Assembly (NCBI RefSeq): GCF_003367705.1 | Contig: NZ_CP031425.1 | Span: forward strand, 744,001 to 808,000 | Length of the DNA stretch: 64,000 nucleotides | Origin: Microbacterium foliorum | GTDB lineage: Bacteria; Actinomycetota; Actinomycetes; Actinomycetales; Microbacteriaceae | Reading direction: 5' to 3' | In this document: piece by piece, positions 1-8,219 of the stretch | Numbering within the stretch: position 1 is the stretch's first letter | Layout of the letters: each line of letters opens with the position of its first letter | Position numbers and translations under genes: made by a program | Notes under the pieces: model-generated | Told to the model about the DNA's origin: nothing | The model's input: the letters and a program-made list of their open reading frames with translations, nothing else | Database searches by the model: none

Positions 1-2
1 TC

Positions 3-1460
3 GTGCGGCCCGGCGAGAAGATCGCGACCGACGGCGTCGTGCTCGAGGGGGCGTCCGCAGTGGACGCCTCGATGCTCACGGGCGAGTCCGTGCCGGTCGA
101 AGTGCGCCCGGGTGACGCCGTCACCGGCGCCACGGTGAACATCGGCGGTCGACTGCGGGTCTCGGCGACGCGCATCGGCGGCGACACCCAGCTCGCCCGC
201 ATCGCCCGCCTCGTCGAGGAGGCGCAGTCGGGCAAGGCCGAGGCGCAGCGGCTCGCCGACCGGCTGTCGGCGGTCTTCGTGCCGATCGTGTTCGCGATCT
301 CGGCGGTGACGCTCGTCGCCTGGCTGCTCGTCGGAGGCGGCACGGCGGCCGCGTTCACCGCGGCGGTGGCCGTGCTGATCATCGCCTGCCCGTGCGCGCT
401 CGGCCTCGCCACCCCGATGGCCCTGCTCGTGGGGACGGGGCGGGGAGCCCAGCTCGGGTTGCTCATCAAGGGCCCGGAGGTTCTCGAGTCGACCCGTCGC
501 GTCGACACGATCGTGCTCGACAAGACCGGCACGGTCACCACCGGACGCATGACCCTCCTCGAGGTCATCCCCGCGTCGGGAGAGGACGAGGCAGAGGTGC
601 TGCGCCTCACGGCCGCGGTGGAGGAGGCGTCGGAGCATCCGATCGCGCAGGCGATCGTGCGCGGCGCGACCGAGCGTCTCGGTGCGCTGCCGGCGGTCGA
701 GTCGTTCCAGAACGTGCAGGGCCGCGGCGTCACCGGTGTCGTCGAGGCGCGAGCAGTGGTCGCCGGACGGCCCTCTCTGCTCGCCGACTGGGGGCTGCAG
801 CTCGACTCCTCGCTCGCCGTCGCGTTCGATGACGCCGAGGAGAGCGCGCGGACGGCGGTCGCCGTGGCGTGGGACGGACGGGTGCGGGGCGTGCTGATCG
901 TCGCGGATCAGGTCAGGCCCTCGAGCGCAGACGCGATCGCCGCACTGCGACGGCTCGGACTGCGGCCGGTTCTGCTGACCGGTGACAACGAGCGCACAGC
1001 GCGTCGCGTCGCATCTGCGGTCGGCATCGACGAGGTGCGCGCCGGGGTGCTGCCCGAGCAGAAGGTGGCCGAGATCGTCGCCCTGCAGCAGCAGGGGCGC
1101 AGTGTGGCGATGGTGGGCGACGGCGTCAACGACGCCGCGGCGCTCGCGCAGTCCGACCTCGGCATCGCGATGGGCACCGGGACGGATGCTGCCATCGAGG
1201 CGTCGGACCTGACGCTCGTGCGGGCCGACCTGTGGGGAGCCGTGGATGCGATCCGTCTGGCGCGGCGCACCCTGGGCGCCATCCGCGGAAACCTGTTCTG
1301 GGCGCTGGCCTACAACGTCGCCGCGATACCGCTCGCCGCTCTCGGCCTGCTCAACCCGATGCTCGCCGGGGCGGCGATGGCGTTCTCCAGTGTGTTCGTG
1401 GTGCTGAACAGTCTTCGACTCCGGCGCTTCGGTGGGGCCGCGGCGCCCGCTGCTCGCTAG
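3..1460 (+). CDS. Copper-exporting P-type ATPase, C-terminal part (5' end outside window)
   Basis: This is the back two thirds of a P1B-type heavy-metal ATPase that pumps metal ions out across the membrane using ATP. Visible in order: the actuator TGES near residue 26, the metal-site [10 protein letters not shown] in a membrane helix near 129, the phosphorylation motif DKTGT near 173, the SEHP motif near 210 and the hinge GDGVNDAA near 372. The last helices carry a Tyr-Asn pair and a Met-x-Ser-Ser motif, which in this family mark Cu(I) transporters (CopA type), so copper is the likely substrate. The reading frame is open to the window edge, so the N-terminal metal-binding domains and first helices lie upstream. 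No gene follows in the same operon with certainty. Confidence 0.95.
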   Translation: MRPGEKIATDGVVLEGASAVDASMLTGESVPVEVRPGDAVTGATVNIGGRLRVSATRIGGDTQLARIARLVEEAQSGKAEAQRLADRLSAVFVPIVFAISAVTLVAWLLVGGGTAAAFTAAVAVLIIACPCALGLATPMALLVGTGRGAQLGLLIKGPEVLESTRRVDTIVLDKTGTVTTGRMTLLEVIPASGEDEAEVLRLTAAVEEASEHPIAQAIVRGATERLGALPAVESFQNVQGRGVTGVVEARAVVAGRPSLLADWGLQLDSSLAVAFDDAEESARTAVAVAWDGRVRGVLIVADQVRPSSADAIAALRRLGLRPVLLTGDNERTARRVASAVGIDEVRAGVLPEQKVAEIVALQQQGRSVAMVGDGVNDAAALAQSDLGIAMGTGTDAAIEASDLTLVRADLWGAVDAIRLARRTLGAIRGNLFWALAYNVAAIPLAALGLLNPMLAGAAMAFSSVFVVLNSLRLRRFGGAAAPAAR

Positions 1461-1533
1461 CTGACCGCCCGCGACGAGGATATATTGGCCCTACGGAATC
1501 GTTCCGGATGGTCATCTTCTTCTGGGGAGCGAT

Positions 1534-1779
1534 ATGAGGGGCGTCGCGGTCGTCGCGGGTGGTCTGCTGCTCATCGCAGGAACCGTGCTCGTCGTGGTCG
1601 CGGATCAGCAGCGGGTCGACGCGCTCGACGACGCGAAGGCCGCCGTGGTGCGTGCCGAGCAGTCGCTCGAGGCCACCCGCGACGCCAACTATCGATATGC
1701 CGAGCAGCTCACCGGCCTGCGCACCGCTCTCGCCGCGCAGGAGACCCTGCTGTCCGACACCACCGGGTTCCTGCCGTGA
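1534..1779 (+). CDS. Small membrane-anchored coiled-coil protein, unknown function
   Basis: An 81-residue protein with one N-terminal hydrophobic helix (residues 4-23) and an acidic, heptad-like helical tail. The start is preceded by GGGGAG 5 nt upstream. It lies 10 nt before the next gene, and both share a similar helical pattern (a QLTGL/RLTGL-like stretch, an LxTAL stretch), so they are probably cotranscribed and may interact at the outer face of the membrane. I recognise no family. Confidence 0.7.
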   Translation: MRGVAVVAGGLLLIAGTVLVVVADQQRVDALDDAKAAVVRAEQSLEATRDANYRYAEQLTGLRTALAAQETLLSDTTGFLP

Positions 1780-1789
1780 GGGGCACGCC

Positions 1790-2653
1790 ATGATCCGGCG
1801 CATCTTCTCGGTCACCATGGTCGCGACCCTGCTGCTGGCCGCGGGGGTCGTGAGTCGCGCCGTGGCTCTCGACGCCGACCGTGCCGCCGTGATCGACGAG
1901 CTGCGCACGCTCGTGCAGTCCGAGCAGTCGGCGCAGATGCGCACCGACCGCCTCACCGGACTGATCGAGATCACCGAGGGGGAGATCGCCGATCGCGCGG
2001 CCGTCCTCGATGTGCGGGGCGCGTTCGTGACCGAGCTGGCGGGTCTGCAGACGGCGCTGACGTCGGCCGAGGGCAAGGTCGACACCGCGGCGCATCGGGC
2101 GGCGGTGCAGTCCGCTCAGCAGGCCGTGCTCGCCGAGCGCAAGGACCCCGCGGTGGTCGTCGCGGCGACCGCGACGGTGCATGCCCTGATCGACAAGGTC
2201 GGCCAGGACGTCTCGGTCTGGGAGGCCGCGCAGTACGCGGCACCCGGGGGGCCTGCCTGGTCGTCGAGCGGACCCGACGGCTACGCGCGGGTGCGCGCCG
2301 CCCTCGACACGGTGGGCGGAGCCGGGGTCGGACTGTATGAGTCCGCCTCGTGCGCCGGGGGATCGGCTGCCGCCTGCGCGAACAGCAACGGGTACATCAA
2401 GTACCGCGCGGACATCGCCCAGTGGAGCAGCGAGCGACTGAACTGGGCGATGGCGCACGAGCTCGCGCACATCTACCAGTTCCGCGTGTGGGGTGCGCTC
2501 ACCTCCTCCGACACGTACCGGTCGATGTTCGGCGGCGACCCCGAGTTCCTCGCGAACTGCATGGCGGTGGTGCGCGGGTATCCGGGCTCGGTCGGGTGCG
2601 ACAGCGATCAGCAGGCCTGGGCCTCGGGGATCTGGGTCGGCGCCGTGCGCTGA
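1790..2653 (+). CDS. Secreted protein with HELAH zinc-metallopeptidase-like motif
   Basis: A 287-residue protein starting with a clear signal peptide (basic MIRR, hydrophobic residues 5-20, alanine-rich end). Residues about 25-110 look coiled-coil. The C-terminal half is compact with two cysteine pairs (CAGG..AACA, and NCMAVV..VGCD) and contains HELAH at about 223-227, followed by an Asp/Glu-containing stretch, as in HExxH zinc peptidases. That makes a secreted or cell-wall peptidase plausible, but a third zinc ligand is not proven. Many actinobacteria carry such short exported HExxH proteins. It appears to form a pair with the small membrane protein just upstream. Confidence 0.7.
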   Translation: MIRRIFSVTMVATLLLAAGVVSRAVALDADRAAVIDELRTLVQSEQSAQMRTDRLTGLIEITEGEIADRAAVLDVRGAFVTELAGLQTALTSAEGKVDTAAHRAAVQSAQQAVLAERKDPAVVVAATATVHALIDKVGQDVSVWEAAQYAAPGGPAWSSSGPDGYARVRAALDTVGGAGVGLYESASCAGGSAAACANSNGYIKYRADIAQWSSERLNWAMAHELAHIYQFRVWGALTSSDTYRSMFGGDPEFLANCMAVVRGYPGSVGCDSDQQAWASGIWVGAVR

Positions 2654-2659
2654 GCTCGG

Positions 2660-3499
2660 TCAGCCGATCGGGGTGGTCGTGTCGGTCGCGTCGCGCAGGG
2701 GGCGCCGCATCACTCGCCAGTAGGCGGCGGGAGCGAGCCGTACGAGCACGTCGACGAGTCGGGCCTCTCTGCCCACCATCGTGCGCGCACGACGGCGCAC
2801 CGTCGCCCGGACGATCGCGGCCGCCGCATCCGCGGGCTCGGTGTGGTACATCGCCGCCTGCGCCTCCGCCGCCCGGGCGGCCACGGCAGGATCGATCGCC
2901 GCGGCGTAGCGACCGTGCAGGATGATGCCGGTGCGGACGCCGGCCGGGTACACCGCCCCCACCGTCACCGTCGTCCCCTCGAGCTCGTGCCGCAGCGCCT
3001 CCGAGAAGCCTCGCACCGCGTACTTGCTCAGCGCATAGGGGATGCGTCCGGCGGGCGCGGCGAGCGCGTAGATGCTCGCGAGGTGGGTGATGTGCGCGGC
3101 GGGAGACGCGCGCAGCGAGGGCAGCAGGGCTTTGGTGATCGACACGGTGCCCCAGAGGTTGACGTCGGCGAGCCAGCGCATCTCCTCCATCGTGAGCTGG
3201 TCGAGCGTGCCGAGCATCGACGATCCCGCACACGTGATCAGGGCGGAGATCCGAGGATGCGCGCCGGAGATGTCGGCGGCGGCGGCGAACACGGCGTCGT
3301 CGTCGCGCAGATCGACCACGTGGGTGGTGACGGTGGTCGGGGGGAGCGCCGCGACCACTGTCGCGAGCGCGTCGGCGTCGTGGTCGATCAGAGCGAGGTG
3401 CACGCCGTCGGCGGCGAGGATCCGTGCGATCTGCGCGCCCATCCCGTTCGCGGCTCCGGTGATGACCGTCGTGCTCCCGGCGAGGGCGAGACGCTTCAC
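2660..3499 (-). CDS. Short-chain dehydrogenase/reductase (SDR)
   Basis: A 279-residue NAD(P)-dependent oxidoreductase with a Rossmann fold. It has the classical SDR motifs: TGAANGMG cofactor loop near residue 13, the Asp-rich adenine-binding turn (LIDHD), and the YALSK catalytic Tyr-x3-Lys with a preceding Ser (HLASIYA). The C-terminal extension ends near the membrane-like motif seen in some long SDRs, but no membrane segment is clear. The start chosen is GTG at 3499, which has GGGAGGAG four nt upstream; a longer in-frame ATG exists upstream but has no ribosome site. It converges with the preceding gene with a gap of only 6 nt. Substrate unknown. Confidence 0.9.
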   Translation of the reverse strand: MKRLALAGSTTVITGAANGMGAQIARILAADGVHLALIDHDADALATVVAALPPTTVTTHVVDLRDDDAVFAAAADISGAHPRISALITCAGSSMLGTLDQLTMEEMRWLADVNLWGTVSITKALLPSLRASPAAHITHLASIYALAAPAGRIPYALSKYAVRGFSEALRHELEGTTVTVGAVYPAGVRTGIILHGRYAAAIDPAVAARAAEAQAAMYHTEPADAAAAIVRATVRRRARTMVGREARLVDVLVRLAPAAYWRVMRRPLRDATDTTTPIG

Positions 3500-3624
3500 T
3501 GCACTCCTCCCGACAGGGATCGAGGGTGACGTTCGGCGCCGGGCAGGAGCGACGGCGTGATCCGATCCATTCTGGCCGAGTGCGCGGCGAAGCGATACGG
3601 GTATTCTCAATGGAGGAGGTCGGG

Positions 3625-4206
3625 GTGGGAAGAACTGCGGATGCCGTCGCCGAAGGCGTTGCGATCGCGACCGCCGCCGCGCGCCTCGCCGTGAAGAATC
3701 ACATCCTCATCGGCACGATCGCCGAGAACGGGGTGTTCGACACCGACCGATACGTCGCCGATGCCCGTGAGGCGCTGCGGGCGATGGCCGAGGAGTCGGA
3801 GGAGATCGAGCGCAACCTCACCCAGCTGCGCAAGCGCGCCAGAGGTCGCCACTCCGATCCGTCGGGCACCCACGACTACCGCGATCGCGACGTGCGCAAC
3901 CTGCGTCGGCGAGCCAAGCAGTCGCACGGTGTCGCCGCGAAGCTGCGCGATGTGATGGAAGACGACGCCGCGCTGCGCGTGATCGTCGAGGAGGCGCGCG
4001 AGGGCGCCTGGGCCGATGTGCGCCACAACCTCGATCGGCGCCTGCGCGTCGAGGGGATGCGGCCCGATCAGGACCCCGACTACGACCGGATGCGCGAGGC
4101 CAGGATGCAGGCTCTGCGCCTGGTCGACCTGCAGGCGCTGTCGTCGCTGCAGCGCGCGAAGGCCAAGCGCACGACGAAGCAGAAGGTCGGCGCGGACGAG
4201 GCCTGA
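3625..4206 (+). CDS. Conserved helical cytoplasmic protein, unknown function
   Basis: A 193-residue charged, mostly helical protein with no membrane segment or signal. It has an Ala-rich N-terminus, a central Arg/Lys-rich part (residues about 75-110) and a basic C-terminal tail ending KRTTKQK. The start is taken as GTG 3625, which has GGAGGAGG five nt upstream; ATG 3610 overlaps that ribosome site and is less likely. The basic tail could bind nucleic acid, but I see no recognised domain. It sits directly upstream of the tRNA-Arg gene. Confidence 0.7.
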   Translation: MGRTADAVAEGVAIATAAARLAVKNHILIGTIAENGVFDTDRYVADAREALRAMAEESEEIERNLTQLRKRARGRHSDPSGTHDYRDRDVRNLRRRAKQSHGVAAKLRDVMEDDAALRVIVEEAREGAWADVRHNLDRRLRVEGMRPDQDPDYDRMREARMQALRLVDLQALSSLQRAKAKRTTKQKVGADEA

Positions 4207-4271
4207 CCCTCGTTTCGCTTTCGCGCCGCGTCTGTTGTAGGCTGTTCTACGGCCCGCTGAGCGGTCCAGGA

Positions 4272-4344
4272 GCGCCCGTAGCTCAATGGATAGAGCATCT
4301 GACTACGGATCAGAAGGTTAGGGGTTCGAGTCCCTTCGGGCGCA
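4272..4344 (+). tRNA. tRNA-Arg (anticodon ACG)
   Basis: A complete cloverleaf of 73 nt. The acceptor arms GCGCCCG and CGGGCGC pair over seven base pairs, the anticodon stem is TCTGA/TCAGA with loop CTACGGA (anticodon ACG at loop positions 3-5), and the T loop is GTTCGAGTC. The discriminator is A and CCA is not encoded. The wobble A would be read as inosine, so it decodes CGU, CGC and CGA. Confidence 0.97.
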
Positions 4345-4355
4345 CATCAGGTGAG

Positions 4356-4383
4356 ATCCCCGTCGCAAGAGCGGCGGGGATTT
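4356..4383 (+). terminator. Terminator after tRNA-Arg
   Basis: ATCCCCGTCGC and GCGGCGGGGAT form an 11-bp stem with one G-T pair and a 4-nt loop, ending in TTT. It lies 11 nt after the tRNA and before the convergent citB-like gene. Confidence 0.75.
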
Positions 4384-4433
4384 CGCGTTCCCGGGGCGAC
4401 ACGGTGCTCCCCTCCCGCATCGCGGAGGCGGTC

Positions 4434-5174
4434 TCACGCGTCCGGCGACGGAGCGAGACGGTAGAGCACCTGCGGGCGCCCCCGCTTGCCGTACCGGTGC
4501 GCCAGGTCGATCACACCCGTCGCGACGAGGTGCTCGAGGTAGCGTCGAGCGGTCGCCCGCGAGAGCGCGCACGCGGTGGCGATCTCGGATGCCGACCGCG
4601 AGGTGACCGGGTCGAGAGCCGCGATCACGCGCGCGAGCGTGACGTCGGCGAGTCCTTTCGGCAGGCCGCCCGTCGGGCCGGGCGAGAATGCCGGTGGACG
4701 CTCCTCCGTCCGGTCGCTCACCCGGATGGTTCCGGTGGCGAGCAGCCGGTCGACCTCGCCCTGTGCGAGAGGTCGGTCCTGCTCCACGCCATCGCGGGCG
4801 CTGCGCCGCGTGGCGTACTCTTCCAGCCTCCGGCGCAGGACCTCCTGCGTGAAGGGTTTGATGAGGTACCCGGCGACGTGCGCCGCGAGCGCCTGTCGCA
4901 CCGTGACCTGGTCGCGCGACGAGCTGATCACGAGCACGTCGGGGCCCGCGGCGTCGACGGCGCGAAGCCGGTGCAGCACCTCGACGCCGCTGATGTCGGG
5001 CAGGCGCATGTCGAGCAGCAGCAGGTCGACGTCGTCGGTCGCCTGTGCGAGCGCGGCGGCGCCGGTGCCCGCCGTGCCCACGAGGTCGAAGCCGGGCGTC
5101 TCGGCGATGAACCGGCCGTGCAGCGCGCGAGCGCCGGGGTCGTCGTCGACCACGAGCACACGGATCCCGTTCAT
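4434..5174 (-). CDS. CitB/DcuR-family response regulator
   Basis: A 246-residue two-component regulator. Residues 1-120 are a receiver domain (acidic DDD at 10-12, phospho-acceptor Asp in LLLLDMRLPD, conserved Lys in YLIKPFTQ). After a linker with a Pro/Gly-rich stretch, the C-terminus (about 180-240) is a winged helix-turn-helix (SASEIATACALSRATARRYLEHL) of the kind found in CitB, DpiA and DcuR. These proteins regulate di- and tricarboxylate use. It overlaps the kinase gene upstream by 4 nt, so the two are translationally coupled, and the likely target is the tctCBA operon that is divergently transcribed from the pair. Confidence 0.93.
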   Translation of the reverse strand: MNGIRVLVVDDDPGARALHGRFIAETPGFDLVGTAGTGAAALAQATDDVDLLLLDMRLPDISGVEVLHRLRAVDAAGPDVLVISSSRDQVTVRQALAAHVAGYLIKPFTQEVLRRRLEEYATRRSARDGVEQDRPLAQGEVDRLLATGTIRVSDRTEERPPAFSPGPTGGLPKGLADVTLARVIAALDPVTSRSASEIATACALSRATARRYLEHLVATGVIDLAHRYGKRGRPQVLYRLAPSPDA

Positions 5175-6439
5175 CGCACGTCATCCATCTCGAAATCGAA
5201 GCGCGCGCCGCCGAGCGGCGAACGTCCGATCTCGATCAGCCCGCCGCGCGCCATCACGGTGCGCCGCACGAGATCGAGTCCGATGCCGCGACCGCCGACC
5301 GTGCGGGCGGACTTCGACGAGAATCCCCGAGCGAAGACCCGCTCGACGTCGGCGGGGTCGATGCCCGGCCCGTCGTCCTCGACCGAGCCGATCAGCGTGC
5401 GGCCGCGCTGCGTCACCGTGCAGCGAACGTTCCTCGCGCCGGCCTCGCCCGCGTTGCGGCAGAGGTTCGCGACGACCAGCAGGACGCCCTCGTCGATGTC
5501 TATGTCGTCGTCCGCCTCGACCTCGAGGTGGGTCCCCAGCGCGGTGAGCTCCCTGCGCACGGCCTCGATCGCGACGCTCATGACCGGGGTCCGCGTGGTT
5601 CCCGGGAGCTCGGACGCGAGTACGGGGACGATGTCGTCGATGTAGGTCAGCGCCTCCTCGGCGTCACCGTGCGAGACGAGCCCGTGGATCACGTGCAGGC
5701 GGGTGCTGAACTCGTGCGACTGCTCCTGCAGAGCGGTGGTGATGCGGCGCAGGTGCTCGTGCTCGGCGGCCTGCTCGTCGAGACGGCGGAAGCGCCGTTC
5801 GATCGTCGCGCCGACGGCCGAGCTGGCGAGGGTCCCCACGACCAGGGCTCCGATGATCCACGGCAGGATGTCGCCGAGGGCCTCCTCGCGACGCGCGGAG
5901 AGGCTCGACTCCAGCACGCCGACGGCCACCATGCCGATGATCCGGTCGCCGTCGCCGAAGACGGGGACCTTGGCGCGCAGGGATCGACCGGACGGGCCCG
6001 TCTCGGTGCCGAGGAACTCCGCGCCCGCCAGCACCGACTCGTTCGTCGTCGACACGCGCACCCCGCGCTCGGAGGGGAGTGGATGCGTGATCCGCACCCC
6101 CTCGTCGTCGGTGATGACGACGTAGTACACCCCGGCGGCCTGCGCGACGATGTCGGCGAGGGGCTGCAGCTGCTCTGTCGCCTCGGCGAGGTCGTCCGCA
6201 TCGGCGGGGTCGTCATCGTCGCCGCTGTCGACCGTGGACTCCAGCATGCGCTGCACCTCGGGGAGCACGGCGAGGCTCGCGGCGACCTCGCGCACACGGT
6301 CCGCCGTCGATGCGCGGATGCTGCGTTCCTGTGCCGCGATCGCGACCCCCGCGGTCACCCCGACAGCGGACAGCACGATGAGGCTGGGCAGCAGGAGCAT
6401 CCCGAGGCGCACGGCGCGTGCACCGTCTCTGCGTCTCAT
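5171..6439 (-). CDS. CitA/DcuS-family sensor histidine kinase
   Basis: A 422-residue membrane kinase. One transmembrane helix at about 12-33, an extracytoplasmic PASP-type ligand domain (about 34-180, with the VYYVVITD..G..ITH pattern typical for citrate and C4-dicarboxylate sensors), a second helix near 185-205, then a short dimerisation region with the phospho-accepting His in QEQSHEFSTRLHVI and a HATPase domain (DDGPGIDP, FSSKS, GRGIGLDLV). This is the CitA arrangement; there is no obvious second PAS domain. The likely ligand is a di- or tricarboxylate. GGAGAGG lies 8 nt before the ATG. Confidence 0.93.
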   Translation of the reverse strand: MRRRDGARAVRLGMLLLPSLIVLSAVGVTAGVAIAAQERSIRASTADRVREVAASLAVLPEVQRMLESTVDSGDDDDPADADDLAEATEQLQPLADIVAQAAGVYYVVITDDEGVRITHPLPSERGVRVSTTNESVLAGAEFLGTETGPSGRSLRAKVPVFGDGDRIIGMVAVGVLESSLSARREEALGDILPWIIGALVVGTLASSAVGATIERRFRRLDEQAAEHEHLRRITTALQEQSHEFSTRLHVIHGLVSHGDAEEALTYIDDIVPVLASELPGTTRTPVMSVAIEAVRRELTALGTHLEVEADDDIDIDEGVLLVVANLCRNAGEAGARNVRCTVTQRGRTLIGSVEDDGPGIDPADVERVFARGFSSKSARTVGGRGIGLDLVRRTVMARGGLIEIGRSPLGGARFDFEMDDVR

Positions 6440-6482
6440 CTCGGCCGCCTCTCCGTCGCTGGATCGCCGCGCTCCGCTCTCC

Positions 6483-6530
6483 TATGAGCATTTATGAGCA
6501 CAAAGCCGAGCGCACGCGACGTGCGCTCGG
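6483..6530. promoter_or_regulatory. Candidate control region of tctCBA and citAB
   Basis: Between the divergent citA-like and tctC genes there are two direct copies of TATGAGCA exactly 10 bp apart (6483-6490 and 6493-6500), followed by a perfect 10-bp inverted repeat CCGAGCGCAC/GTGCGCTCGG with a 5-nt spacer (6506-6530). One helical turn between direct repeats fits binding by a dimeric response regulator. The inverted repeat may be another operator or a hairpin. Binding is inference. Confidence 0.45.
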
Positions 6531-6590
6531 TCTCTTGCCATCCTAATAACCGTCTTGCGGCGACAACGGTGTCCGCACGAGGAGGCAATG

Positions 6591-7586
6591 ATGACGACGA
6601 GTTCATCGGGTACGCGGATTCTGCCGCGGGTCATAGGCGGCACGATCGCCGCCGCGGCGATCGGCATCGCCGCGTTCGGTTCCATCACGTCCGCCGCAGC
6701 CGGTCAGGACATCCACGCGTCGATGACGATCATCGCCCCGGCCGCGGCCGGCGGTGGCTGGGACGGTGTGGCGCGCGAGCTCCAGCAGGCGCAGAAGGCG
6801 AACGGGCTCGTGAACAACGTCCAGGTCGTCAACATGCCGGGTGCCGGCGGCACGATCGCTCTCGGCAACGTGTCGGTGCTCGAGGGGCAGCCGAACAACC
6901 TCCTCGTCGGAGGGACCGGTCTCATGGCGGCGACGATCCAGTTCGGCTCCGCGGCGACGCTCGACGACGTGACGCCCCTCGCCGTGATCGTCGAGGAGTA
7001 CGACGTCATCGTGGTGCCGGCGGACTCGCCGCACGAGACGCTCGACGATCTCGTCGCCGCCTGGAAGGCGGATCCGAAGAGCGTGCCGTGGACGGGTGGC
7101 GGCTCGTTCGACCAGCTCGTGGTGACAGACCTCGCGCTCAGCGCGGGCATCGCCCCGCTCGACACGACGTACATCTCGTCGGACGGTGGAGGGGAGGCGA
7201 TCCAGGCCCTCCTCAACGGCACGGCTCAGGCCGCGGCGGGTGGCTACCCCGACAACATCGATCAGATCGAGTCGGGCCGACTGCGCGTCCTCGCCCTCGT
7301 CGCAGAGGAGCCGGTCGACGGCATCGACATCCCGACGGCCGCCGAGCAGGGGTACGACGTCTCGCTCACGAACTGGCGAATGCTCGCCGCGCCCGCGGGG
7401 CTGCAAGACGATCAGGTCGACGACCTGCGCGAGCTCATCGCGGACTCGGTCGCGACGCCGGAGTGGCGCGACGCGATCGACCGCTACCGCTGGACGGAGC
7501 GGGTCATCATGGGCGAGGAACTCGACGCGTTCCTCGCAGACGAGCACACCCGGATCGAGCAGTTGTACGAGGAGATGGGGCTGTGA
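6591..7586 (+). CDS. tctC: Tripartite tricarboxylate transporter substrate-binding protein (TctC)
   Basis: A 331-residue extracytoplasmic solute receptor of the Bug/TctC family. It starts with a signal peptide (hydrophobic residues about 12-35 ending in SAAAG) and has the family patterns: IIAPAAAGGGWD near residue 42, a GGTIALGNV stretch, and the YISSDGGGEAIQALLNG region. It captures tri- or dicarboxylates outside the membrane and delivers them to TctAB. Two consecutive ATGs occur; 6591 has AGGAGG at 5 nt spacing, while 6588 is only 2 nt away. Its stop overlaps the tctB start by one base. Confidence 0.93.
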   Translation: MTTSSSGTRILPRVIGGTIAAAAIGIAAFGSITSAAAGQDIHASMTIIAPAAAGGGWDGVARELQQAQKANGLVNNVQVVNMPGAGGTIALGNVSVLEGQPNNLLVGGTGLMAATIQFGSAATLDDVTPLAVIVEEYDVIVVPADSPHETLDDLVAAWKADPKSVPWTGGGSFDQLVVTDLALSAGIAPLDTTYISSDGGGEAIQALLNGTAQAAAGGYPDNIDQIESGRLRVLALVAEEPVDGIDIPTAAEQGYDVSLTNWRMLAAPAGLQDDQVDDLRELIADSVATPEWRDAIDRYRWTERVIMGEELDAFLADEHTRIEQLYEEMGL

Positions 7587-8218
7587 TGTCATCGAGCAAT
7601 CCGACGGCGGTGTCGGCGGTCGTCGGGCAGCGGCTCGCATTCGGCGCCGGCCCCGGGCGGGCGGCCGTGCTGCTGAAGAACCTGACGATGCCGGTCGTGC
7701 TCGTCGCGTTCGCCACCTATCTGCTCGTGGGCATCATCACGATGAAGGTCCCCGAGGGGTCCGCGTTCCCCGGCCCGCAGTTCTTCCCAATGCTGATCAT
7801 GGCCGGTCTCTACCTGTTCGCCGCAGTCCTCTCCGTCGGGGCGGTGCGGGAGCATCGTGCGGTGGTCGACACCGTGTCCGCGGCATCCGTCTCGTCGGAG
7901 CCGGCAGTGACGACACCCGTGTCCCCGGCATCCGCGTCCACTCCCGAGGTGCCGGCCGAGCCGCGTACGGTCCGCGTCGACGGCAGGTCCCTCGCCTGGG
8001 TCGTGGGCTCGTTCCTCGTGTTCTCGCTCGTGTTGAACATCCTCGGCTGGATCATCGCCGCAGGGCTCCTCTTCTGGTGCATCGCGCGCGGCTTCGGCTC
8101 CACCCGCTGGCTGTTCGGTCTCGTGGTCGGTCTGACCGTCAGCTCGCTCTCGTACATCGCGTTCGACATGGCGCTCGGCATGTCGCTGCCCTCGGGCATC
8201 CTCGGCTGGGGGTTCTGA
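7586..8218 (+). CDS. tctB: Tripartite tricarboxylate transporter small membrane subunit (TctB)
   Basis: A 210-residue protein with four predicted membrane helices (about 33-52, 66-85, 131-150, 168-190) and a long Ser/Thr/Pro linker between helices 2 and 3. This matches the small, poorly conserved TctB subunit by size, topology and gene order. Translation is coupled to tctC through TGATG, and the tctA ATG follows its stop after one base. Confidence 0.9.
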   Translation: MSSSNPTAVSAVVGQRLAFGAGPGRAAVLLKNLTMPVVLVAFATYLLVGIITMKVPEGSAFPGPQFFPMLIMAGLYLFAAVLSVGAVREHRAVVDTVSAASVSSEPAVTTPVSPASASTPEVPAEPRTVRVDGRSLAWVVGSFLVFSLVLNILGWIIAAGLLFWCIARGFGSTRWLFGLVVGLTVSSLSYIAFDMALGMSLPSGILGWGF

Positions 8219-8219
8219 C

